This document shows, piece after piece, positions 22,816 to 32,655 of a DNA stretch of 64,000 bases. The notes under the pieces are model-generated. The model was not told the DNA's origin. It saw nothing but the letters and a program-made list of their open reading frames with translations, and did not search any database. Every line of letters begins with the position of its first letter. The stretch's first letter is position 1. Source of the stretch: Buddleja alternifolia (taxonomy: Eukaryota; Streptophyta; Magnoliopsida; Lamiales; Scrophulariaceae); the NCBI GenBank assembly GCA_019426215.1, contig CM033402.1, positions 5,953,246 to 6,017,245 of the forward strand, given 5' to 3'. The position numbers and the translations under genes were made by a program.

Positions 22816-22957
22816 TAGGCTATGTTTGGTTTTTGGATTTTAATAAGAAAAAAGAACTAAAGAATATTATCCTCGTTTTAATTTATATTATTTTATATTT
22901 TATTTTTTGATCATTTTTATTTCTTTTTCAAAATCCAAGAACTAAATTTGTTCTAAA
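22816..22957. mobile_element. Short MITE, TTTGGTTTTTGGATTTT ends
   Basis: The left part TTTGGTTTTTGGATTTTAAT pairs with the right reverse complement TTTAGTTCTTGGATTTTGAA. The AT-rich core has no ORF. No convincing target-site duplication was found. Confidence 0.45.
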
Positions 22958-23490
22958 TATTAAACGACCATGGTTCAAATTCAATCGATCTTCTAGTGAT
23001 CGGTCTCAGGCTAAAAGCATACTATTTTTTGAAAGAATCAATGCTACACCAAGTCTAATAATCTTAGTATTTATCTCTCTCACACATTAAAGTATATTGT
23101 ATATGATCCTCATATACATTTGTGTGAAAAAAATAAATACAAATTATACACTCGGACGGTTAAACTCGATCTGACATGGAATTACCTAATCTTGTGGTGA
23201 AGGGTTAAAGTGCAACTCATTATCTTTGCTTTATTTACTATTTAATCCTATGTTTGGAAATAAAATGCATGTTTTTAGCACAAGGCTGAAGAACGGCCAA
23301 GTAACTATTTGTCAAAAACAATGACCCCAAACTTGTATATCATTATATGTAATATTGTTTATGTATAAATAACAAGGAGAAATAAACGATGAATGGCGTT
23401 TCATCTTGCTTCACTTCGTTTTGTAGAGAAAAAGTGTGAAAAAATTGTTTTAAAATCTAAGGGTATTATTAAAATGTATGTTTCGAATTC

Positions 23491-23560
23491 GAAGTGAAAC
23501 TTTTAGAGAAAATGTACAATAATTAGAAGTGAAACTTTTAGAGAAAATGTACAATAATTA
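23491..23560 (+). repeat. 35-bp tandem duplication
   Basis: GAAGTGAAACTTTTAGAGAA plus the following 15 bases occurs at 23491 and again at 23526 without change in the readable core. Confidence 0.85.
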
Positions 23561-24029
23561 GGGTTGATGTAGTATGTCGTTTTTTCGAAAAAAAAAATTG
23601 ATTGTGATTAACTTTGAAAATTTTCTCAAATATTTGTTTGTTTGTATTTTGATTTTTTTTAGAAAATCAAGTTACATGGCACGCAATTAGAAGTTTAGGA
23701 ATCTTGGCCAAACCTTTCATCATTTTGTTTGAGAATCTTGAGTTTATTTAGTCATAACACCACTATTATTGCAGGAAAAATGAGGGGGGGTAGAGAGAAT
23801 TTGGGTTGAAACATCATGAACGGTGAAAATATGAGATTGAGGTGACCTTTTTCTTGAAATTTCCATGAATTTAAAGGATTGAGTCTTCCTTCAAAAAAAT
23901 TAGTCAAGTTGAGAGACAAATTTTCAGAGAAATATACCCACAACAAAATGTATGCATATAAAACTCCTACTTTTTAAGAGAATTTTTATAAGTTTGTCTC
24001 ACATCCACCCACCCGCGTCCACATATAAG

Positions 24030-24350
24030 GATGTACAATGAATTGAGTCAAGTTGAACAAATTATTGTTTAATCTTGTTTGAATTGTTATTGAGCTTCAC
24101 AATTTGTGTTTGAGCTTTGTTTGATTGGTAATGAGTCGAGCTCAAACAAGCTTTGATCAAACCGAACACGAATGGAGCTCTAGTAGCTTGATTTTATTTG
24201 CACATATTTTATCATTTTTTACTAATCGAGTCGAGTTTCAAACTATCGAACACATAAAAGGTCGTTTAAGTTTGATTTTATATGCTAAAGAACTAAATTC
24301 AAACGAGTTTTTACCGAACGATCTCAAATCGAATATTGAATAGTTTGCTT
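24030..24350. repeat. Dispersed CTCGAAC-type repeat, copy 3
   Basis: Contains GAATTGAGTCAAGTTGAACA, GAGCTCAAACAAGCTTTGAT and TTCAAACGAGTTTTTA, parallel to the copy at 20170-20520. Confidence 0.55.
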
Positions 24351-25617
24351 CGTCTTTCAGCTCTATCGACGTGTGTGCCTTGCCATTTTCACATTTTATT
24401 ACAAGACGGGCTAAGACGAAGCTTTATTGGGCTATGAGTCATAGTGGAAGCTTCGTTTCCCATGTAAACAAAAAAAAAAATAGTGGAAGCTTCCTTGATC
24501 TCTCTTTTGTCTAGGCCCAATGTATATAACTTATATGTTTCACCGGGCTCGTTATAAATATAGGCTCCAATGGGACGAATTTAGGCCCATAAAACCAATT
24601 TTGTGGTATTTTAGCAGGGCTGCAGAGCGACTCGAGTAACTTATCAAAAGAAAATAATATTAAATAGTCATGTTGGTACACTCGATATGTGTATATTTAT
24701 TTAATAAAAATATTCAACTAAAATTTTATTTAACTAATATAAACATAATATCTATGCTAGAAATTTATATGAGATACATAAATTTGTCAGTAGTTAAAAT
24801 GAGTTGTAAAGATATAATATTGTCCATTTGATTAAACTCGTTTTTTATAAGATATAGGAACTTGTAAGCAATTATACTCGTTTATTGCTCATTTAATTTA
24901 AGACGTTAAATTTTATGTGCCTTGTTTTGCTAGTATTTCCTTTTGTTATGTTGGGAGGTCAGGCAATTGTGTATGGCCCAAAGTTTAGCATGATAAAAAT
25001 GAGAAATAGTGTTTTTAGGGATAAGAAATGTGGTGTTAACAGTGTGTTTGGATGAGAGTTTTTTAGAGAAAAACATGTAATGATTATGGTAGATCTGATA
25101 TGTTTTTTGTTGTGAGAAATTTGTATGGATTGATATTTAGATATAATTTTTTGTGAACATATCTTACTTAAACTCATTGATTTAGACATAAAAAAATAGG
25201 CAAAATGGATCTTATTTTGTTTTGCAATAGAATATGTGACTAATTTGACTTTCGTTGTTGATAAATAGCCGGAAGAAACTATTTTACTCGATGTGTGAAC
25301 TGTCTAATCATAAATAGTAAAAATCTATGTTTCTGTTTTTGCAAGAATTTCTTCTAGTTTAGCTGAAATTGTGAGATTTTTTTTATGGTGCGTCATCCAA
25401 ACACAATATTCAAAGAAAAAATCTCTAGTTTTTTTTTTTCCATAGATGAAATTGCCAACCAATTAGGATATATGTTATAATGTAGGTTTTGTTTTTTAAA
25501 AAATGAGTTGTAACAAATTACTGTAACATCTAAATTCAGAAGAACCCATTCAGAATTTGATTTTTGACAGGCATTCGACAGTGAAATACTCAAGTATAAA
25601 TGTTGGTAGAAGAATAA
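24351..25617. other. Unassigned AT-rich intergenic stretch
   Basis: Contains a short direct repeat of ATAGTGGAAGCTTC at about 24441 and 24480. Nothing else recognisable. Confidence 0.4.
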
Positions 25618-25748
25618 AGGTAATTCTATGGTGGATCGGGAGTGTTGTTCCTGATCCATTTTTCACTACACAAACATTTGAGGTGAGATAGTTTACACAG
25701 GGTAGGTGGATGTGAAAATCACTCCACTTATTTTAAACGTGATTTTCC
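25618..25748. mobile_element. 131-bp MITE with perfect 9-bp TSD
   Basis: Starts AGGTAATTCTATGGTGGATC and ends GATTTTCC; flanked by GAAGAATAA at 25609-25617 and 25749-25757. Related to the longer copy at 41771-41945 (both contain CCTGATCCATTTTTCAC and ACTTATTTTAAA), but lacks that copy's right inverted arm. Confidence 0.7.
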
Positions 25749-26089
25749 GAAGAATAAGGCTATATTTAAGCTACCCCCTTTTGAATTTATATGGTTTTAA
25801 TGCAAAGTTGAGAGGATGGATTGATATTGACTCCACAGGGATTAAAAAAAAAGGTTTATGGGAGAGAAAATGTGAAAAAGAGGGGAGGAATATTGAAGAA
25901 ACATTAGAAAAAGGGAAGAGAAGAAAATAAAAGGTTTGACACTTGTCGAACATTTAAAGATAGTTATAAATTATATGTCACATCAAAACTATTATCCAAT
26001 CCATAATTTCACATTTACCCCTCTTCAATTATTAATAGTATAGATAAGTCAAACCAACTCATGAGCCTAACAAGACAACTTATGTGAGA

Positions 26090-26230
26090 GTCACCATGTA
26101 TGTAAACGAGTCAATCTTGAGTCGAGGTTCATGAAATTTTCAAACTCAAACTCAATTATATTTTTTTGACCTAATTTTCTAAAGCTCGAGTTCAAAGTAG
26201 AAGATCGAACTCAAGCTTAAACTAAAACTT
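26090..26230. repeat. Dispersed CTCGAAC-type repeat, copy 4 (short)
   Basis: GAGTCAATCTTGAGTCGAGG, then AAACTCAAACTCAATTAT and AAGCTCGAGTTCAAAG match the family style; partial copy. Confidence 0.4.
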
Positions 26231-26823
26231 AATTTAATCATTTTTTCTTTTTTTTTCTTTTTAATTATCAGAATTTGTTAATAATGTATACCATAGAAAT
26301 GTAATTATAGAAGCAAAATGATAGTAATTTTGAGATAGGATAACATAGTAATTTACATATTTTTTATTCAATAATTTTTACATAATATGAGGTAGTTAGA
26401 AAAATATTTTATTAAACTAATGTTGTAGAACCATATATAATGTATTAATGAATTATACATCATTTATATAATATAATTATTTTATTACTTGTATTATTAT
26501 GATTAACATTACTTTATCGGCATTTTAATTTATCAAATAAACGGAGATTTACCTACATATGCTTATATTTCTTATGAAATTATATACCAACTGATTTTGA
26601 GAATACAAGATAGATATGAAATTTTTTAGAAGTTCTTAGAATATCTATTTGTATTTAATTTGCAAAAAATACTCTATATTTATAATATGTATATGAGGTC
26701 AACCGTGTCTTAGTATCAAAGATTAATTTATAAAAGGAAATAAGAATTAACATTGTAATAAATTTTAAATACCTAAATAATTATTTAGAAATAGAAGAAG
26801 GTGTTGTGAAAACATGATTTCGA

Positions 26824-27081
26824 GGGTGTTTGACTAAGTTTATAAGCTCCTCTAAACATCTTATAAGATGTTAAACTCTATAAATTTGTTTAGTAATTTT
26901 TTTTTAAAAAAAATACAGCTTATAAGACTAAAAAATAAGATGTTTGGGTCTTATAAGTTGTTTTAAAAAAAATAACTCTCCCCCACTATTTTTTTAATAT
27001 CTTTCATCTTATAAGCTCCTAAAACATCTTATAAGATGTAGGAGCTTATAGGATGTTTTGGATAAGCTTAGCCAAACACCC
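26824..27081. mobile_element. 258-bp inverted-repeat element, GGGTGTTTG ends
   Basis: The left end GGGTGTTTGACTAAG and right-end reverse complement GGGTGTTTGGCTAAG continue into TTATAAGCTCCT and ATCTTATAAGATGTT on both sides, so most of the element can fold on itself. The end sequence resembles hAT-like MITEs of plants, but no matching flanks are visible. A related element lies at 49856-50027. Confidence 0.65.
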
Positions 27082-27324
27082 ATTGAATCAAGTTAAAGAA
27101 ACACATATTATGAAATATCAACTAAAATGACAATTTTATTATTATTATTATTATTATTATTATCTTGCATGATTTAAACAAAATAAAATTTGGAAAAAAA
27201 AGAATTGAAGAACATAAAATATGTCGTATGTAAAATTTTAATTAGTATTTTTATAAAATATGAGTATCCATAGTCATATATAAAAAGAATAATAAAAGCT
27301 CTCAAGTCAATTCACAAACTTATG

Positions 27325-27510
27325 AACAATTATAAATGAGGTTGAGTTCGACTCACGAAAGAGCTCGGGCTTGAAATAACTCGATTTCTAGTCGAGCCAA
27401 CTCAACTCAACTCACCTTACATCCCTATATGAGACTGGACTCGTTTTGAGCTTGTCGAGGTTAAGCTTGTAAGTAAGTAGCTCGACTCGTGAACTTTTAT
27501 CTTCATCCTT
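27325..27510. repeat. Dispersed CTCGAAC-type repeat, copy 5
   Basis: Contains GAAAGAGCTCGGGCTTGAAA, CTCGATTTCTAGTCGAGCC and TTTGAGCTTGTCGAGG. Confidence 0.45.
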
Positions 27511-27739
27511 TTTATTATTAATACTTTAATTTTAGATAATAATTTGTCTTAATAACAAGAAGAACGATAGTAATAAATCATTCTTGCACAACGAGCGTAC
27601 CAATTTTTTAAGCATAAAAATAATCATATCTCAAAAGTTTTAACAATAAACTAACAGTAATACAAAATAAGCAGATAGAATAATTAATTAGGAATTACAA
27701 ATATTTTTTAGAAATTTTTAGCCCTACATCTGATTTTGC

Positions 27740-28262
27740 ATATAAGTCACAAGGCGAGTAACCAACCACATTACAAATACAATTCATTCGCCTTATATAA
27801 CTAAATCTTATTAATATTTGGTAGGAAGATTTTAGCCATGATTTTTGCCTACAATTCACATGATGGGTAACCAATCACGTTACAAATATAATTCACTCGC
27901 CTTATATAACTAAATCAGATCACACTAGAATTTTAATTTTGAATATTTTCAAAGTAATGAAATTTCAAAATTCGATTTTGGAAGTCGCATTACCATATGT
28001 GGACCCGTGTCCCAAGTCCAAACCCCGTTAATGAATGTGATTTAATACTCAGAAAAACTATCATCAATTGAATAATTCTTTTAAGTTTTGCATATTAAAA
28101 GAATTTTACAATTAATTTCAAATATAATTTACTTGCCTTACGTAATTAAATCTGATTCGAACTATAATTTAAATTTTTGTATATAATCCAAGTTGAAATG
28201 AAATTTCAAAATTCAAATTTGGAAAGTTTCATTTACCATATTTCGACACATGTCCCACTTCA
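27740..28262. repeat. Degenerate local duplications
   Basis: The block GGGTAACCAATCAC(G)TTACAAATATAATTCACTCGCC near 27871 repeats an earlier block at 27755 (GAGTAACCAACCAC). A second block, AATGAAATTTCAAAATTC, at about 27957 recurs near 28196, each followed by an ACC(C)ATAT.TGGACC or TTTCGACAC-type sequence and TGTCCCA. This is probably a decayed tandem duplication. Confidence 0.5.
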
Positions 28263-28831
28263 TGGCCAATTAATTACTTGGGTCCGTATTTTACCTCAGC
28301 AAATCGGAATCCAAAGTTGACCGTGCAGCGCACGATAAGCAGTCATTTTACCCAAATTACCCCCCACTTTAACGAACAGGGTAAAAATATCGTAACACAC
28401 GTGCACGGAATTTTGTTAGGGCAAGTTAGGTATTTCGTGAAACGGGCAGGGGCAAAATAGGGATATCATTGGAAATGGGTACAAGAAAACACATAAGGAG
28501 AATTTCGAGGAAAAATAAAAAGAAAAGTGTATAGATAGTGATGGAAGGTCCTTTTTGTTGGGCATTGGGGAATGGAATGAAGCACTATAATAAATAAATA
28601 AAACATTATCCACTAGATTAGCATTTTTGCCATACAAATGGTATAGCATAGGGTGGAAAGAGTGAATATAATATGTACATATATATATAATTATATATAT
28701 ATATGGTGAGATTGATTCGGTTTCAAAATGATTTCTTCTACAATTGTGTAATAGTTCTTGTTATGCACACAAATATATGACAAATGCGCACCGCAAATAG
28801 TTTATAATGTGTGTTTATAACATAATAATTT

Positions 28832-29076
28832 GCCAATGATGCCTAGCCTAGTTGGTTAAGGTTGAGGCCCCATAACCAAGAGGTTATGGGTTCGACTCCT
28901 ACTGGATGCATGTGGGTTTTCTCTCTACTTTAATTTGTAATAGTAGTTTGTTTGTAATAGTTTGTAGCTTGTACTTGTATTTGCTAATGATGCTTACTTG
29001 TAATAGATTCTCTTGCAACCGATGTATTAAGATGTTGTAATCGTTCCTTCAAAAAAAAAAATAAAAAAAAATAAAA
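28832..29076 (+). mobile_element. Full-length tRNA-derived SINE with 15-bp TSD
   Basis: A tRNA-like head has an A box (TAGCCTAGTTGGTTAAGG) and B box (GGTTCGACTCC), then a tRNA-unrelated body and an A-rich tail with T interruptions. The direct repeat ATAACATAATAATTT flanks it at 28817-28831 and 29077-29091 with no mismatch. It is 245 bp and has no ORF. Confidence 0.9.
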
Positions 29077-29091
29077 ATAACATAATAATTT

Positions 29092-30581
29092 AATTTCAAA
29101 CAAGATATTGTAATTAATTATCATAAACTCATAAGCATATATGATAAACCGAATTTCCAAACCACGTAAAATTGGAAAATACAATAGTGCAGCTAGAGAG
29201 TCACGACATAGTCGTTATTCTAGAGTCATAATTGTCTCGTTATGTGCATGTTATGATGACTAGTCACAGCTCCATAATCAAACCTCATTAATTCGCCACG
29301 GTGTCTCGTCTCAGTGGGCACGTCCACAACGAGACTAAGAACCAGTCTACTATCACATTGCCCAAACACAATATCTTGTGCTAGTACACAATGTAATCTC
29401 ACAAAATATTGAATAAATCACTATCTTTAATGACATCTTTATATACCACTAAGAAATATGACTCACCGGCTCTTGGAAGAAATAATGGTCATCGTAAATC
29501 ATATCATAAAATGAGATAACCATATCATGAATAATATAATAGAATTATAATAAAAGTACCATATAATAATAAACTTGTAGCTATTTATATAAATTTTAAG
29601 CTAAAAAAATACAATGAAATGAGGTCATGAGTGTAATTAAGTACAAGAAAATAATACTTGTCAAGATGAATGAAAAATTAAAGTTTATTTCCAACCATCA
29701 CGAGTGATTAGAGTGATGAAAAGTTATGATATGGTGAGACACTCAATATTTATTACTATACATCTTAGTTGTCATTGGAAATACTTATCGCACATATGTA
29801 TATGTAACATAATATTTTGTAATGTTAAACCTCTTCTAATAAGTTAGGACTCCAAGATTTTGAATCGTACACATTGACAAGAATCCGCCTTGAGTTCACT
29901 TACCATCTGAGCCACTGCGTGTTGGTGGACTTTGATTATTTTCCCCATCTTCATTTGATAATAAAATGCTATGAAACGGTTAATCAATCAAATGTAAAAT
30001 TGAATATGACGTGACAATATAAATGTGCAAATAATAATATTACGCTGTTCAATTTGACTCATATATACTTTTTCATACGTCAATTCCATTGTGAGAGTTC
30101 CATGAGTATACCAACCAAGCAACCATATAAGCATGATACTAGGGATCTGTCGAATATATTTCTTATTGTTATTTGGTATATATTTATAGATTATTGTTAT
30201 TTGGTATATATTTATAGTTGTTGTCAAATACTTACGTTTTGTCTTTATTTAGATTATATTATGTTGATTGTGATTTGTAGTTAAGCTCACAACCACACAC
30301 ATATTATAGATAGATTTATTTATAATTGCCCCTACTAGACTAAATTGTAGCTCATTACATCCTTATTATTCTTCTAATTTGTTCACGAACCACTATTATG
30401 ATTAAACTCACATATAATTCATTGACTAAACCATGTCCTCATATTACAATTAATAAAATTTTCTTTTAATAAAACTTTCAAAGCAAAATACATTATATTT
30501 TTGAATATCATTTAAAAGTGTTTTGTAAAGTCAAGTAAATATTTATAGAATGATTAAATTTGAGTAATTAGAATTGTTAAT
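29092..30581. other. AT-rich intergenic stretch without recognised features
   Basis: Only a short direct repeat (TATTGTTATTTGGTATATAT, at about 30166 and 30191) was seen. No coding signal. Confidence 0.4.
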
Positions 30582-30594
30582 CTCAACCTTTTAT

Positions 30595-30743
30595 TTATTG
30601 TTTTGGTTACAAAAAGTTAGACAGATGGTTGGGTCGCGCAAGAAGAAGCCCTCCCCAAGATGGTGTCTATCAGTAGATTTCGAACCTTTCTCATCTATGG
30701 GGGTCACAAGCCGCTTACCAATTGACCCAACCAACTTGGTAAA
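30595..30743 (-). mobile_element. Short tRNA-derived SINE, minus orientation, 13-bp TSD
   Basis: On the minus strand an A-box-like segment (GGGTCAATTGGTAAGCGG) is followed by a B box (GGTTCGAAATC) about 35 bp downstream. CTCAACCTTTTAT flanks the element at 30582-30594 and 30744-30756. At 149 bp it is shorter than the SINE at 28832 and differs from it, so it is a separate family or a 5'-rich short form. Confidence 0.75.
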
Positions 30744-30958
30744 CTCAACCTTTTATAATCTAGAACATAAAAGTAGTATATACATGTACATTTATGTATG
30801 AATATATATATATATATATATTTTTTCTATGGCCTATGGGACCCTTTTACCCCTACAGAAAAGATTTTACTTTCCTACTAACGCTTATGTAAATGATCCT
30901 TAGTACGACGCGTGTGGGGGCGTAATATAAGCAGAGAGGACACTTACACACACTCCCC

Positions 30959-30981
30959 ACTTATATATATATATATATATA
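30959..30981 (+). promoter_or_regulatory. AT-repeat core promoter region of AGO4
   Basis: A TA microsatellite (30962-30980) of TATA character precedes a pyrimidine-rich tract (31005-31050) by 30-60 bp, as expected for the transcription start region. The exact TATA element within the repeat cannot be chosen. Confidence 0.4.
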
Positions 30982-31057
30982 CACACATAAAAGAGTAGTT
31001 GTCACTCACTTTTTCCAAACTCTTTCTCTCTCTATATCTCCCCTTCTCTCTAAAATC

Positions 31058-31081
31058 ATGGGTTCTTCAGCCTCTCTCTGA
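31058..31081 (+). CDS. Short upstream ORF in AGO4 leader
   Basis: ATG GGT TCT TCA then GCC TCT CTC TGA encodes MGSSASL. It lies in the CT-rich leader exon before the 5' UTR intron. The ATG context (ATCATGG, with G at +4) is reasonable. Confidence 0.4.
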   Translation: MGSSASL

Positions 31082-31371
31082 AGTGACTGCATCGAAGCGC
31101 CTCCATTTCTAGGGTTTCTCTCTCTCTACCGTGCTCTCTCACTCTTCGACATCTCAATTTTATATGTATTCTGATTTTTTACAGTAGTGTAGGTTGTGTA
31201 TACGAAATTACGAAGTCTCTGTTTTCATGAAACTATTTTATTTTTTGCTTTTTTGTGTGTACGATCTCGCAATTGACCTGATCTTTTATTTTCTGTCGTT
31301 TTGGTGGAATTTTTGCAGGTTTTTCAGAACTGTGCAGAGATCTCTTCATTTACGGCGGTAAAAATTTTGAG

Positions 31372-32621
31372 GTAAAAAGTGTGTTTTTGTTGCGTTTTCA
31401 CTTTTTTTACTCTGTTTATGGTGTTGTGCGTTCTTTTCGTTGTCTGAGTTCTTCATTTTTGTTTGATTTCTTAACATGCATGGCTGATTTTTGAAGAATT
31501 ATGTAATGTTTATGTCATATAATATATATTGTTTTTGGTGAAATGCGCTTGGTTTTTTACCTTTTAATTTTGCGGTTTAGTGCTGAGTTAATTATGTTTT
31601 ACCTCGTTTTAGTGTCTCGGCAGAGTAATTCATTTTGTTCCCTTTTCTTTAAGCATTAAAGAGGAAATTATTTTGTATCAAAAAAAAAAAAGAAAAAAAA
31701 AACGAGGAAATCATTTTAGTTTTTCTTTAAGAGAAGTATGTTGATCTGGCTTTTTTTAAAAAAAAAAAATTAAAAAAACCACAAACTTTTTTTTTTTAAA
31801 TACTAATACTTTTGGACACCGCTATGTCTCAAAGCTGTTTTCTATTTTTTAAGTGGTTTAAGTTTTGTGGTACTCTTTTAGTTTTATTTTTTTTGTATTA
31901 TTTTATCAAAAGGGCCATGCTGATCTGTAGTATCTCATTTCTTTTTCTCTTTTAGCATGCATTGCTGTTAGATGATTGTTTGCCCTGTAGACTTGGGGAG
32001 ATATGTAATGATTTTTTAGGGAGTCACACGACTCAAATCACAATTATTTTTGCATGTTGCTTTCACTGAGTCCCACCAATTGGATGATTGTGATTGTGCC
32101 GGTCCAGGAAGCCCCTAAGCATGATCGGGAACATGTTCGTTTCTTTTTGCATTCTTCACTCTTACTTTGGTTAGAATGTACCTTGTGCTGTTCTGTACTT
32201 CTGAAGGCTACTTCGTTTCTTTTCTTTGAATTTGTTTCGAGTGATATGATGTTTATTTGGTACCAATAATGAACTAATTGGTACAAATAATTACAGTCTT
32301 CCCTGGTTACCCTTCTCCAATGATAGATTTTTTTTACGTGCTTTCAAGTTTTTAACCAAAATGACCATCTGTTATTGATTTATGATTTCTGTCTATATTT
32401 GCATCTTTGTTTTATGGCTTACGAAGTTATTCCCCCCCTATTTTAGCTTCAATTAGCCGCCACAAGGAACTGCGACATGCCAAATTTCCCTCAGTTCATT
32501 ATTTTTGATATTGTGGCTTTTCTTATTGTAGAGAATAACCCTGTCACCCTGTCAGATTAATTCACATTGTGTTATGTTTTCCGTGTCATGTATTTAAATT
32601 TCTAATACTGTTGGTTTTCAG
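31372..32621 (+). other. 5' UTR intron of AGO4
   Basis: Donor GAG/GTAAAA at 31371-31372 and acceptor TTTTCAG/AAGTG at 32621-32622 enclose 1.25 kb of T-rich DNA, so the leader is spliced to reach the ATG at 32656. The donor choice is by inspection; another leader donor is possible. Confidence 0.5.
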
Positions 32622-32655
32622 AAGTGTTTTATAACCTATTAGAAGAGATTTGACA

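Larger units (their letters stand above)
20028..30958. other. Repeat-rich intergenic region (about 11 kb)
   Basis: No gene recognised between calmodulin and AGO4, which are divergently transcribed. Contents: CTCGAAC-type repeats, a triplicated SINE-bearing unit, several MITEs, two full SINEs and microsatellites, annotated separately. Short ORFs are not gene-like. Confidence 0.55.

Noticed and set aside
28838..28907. tRNA gene
   Set aside because: Pol III A and B boxes are present, but the sequence does not fold as a full tRNA, and the 15-bp direct repeats and A-rich tail show it is a SINE.
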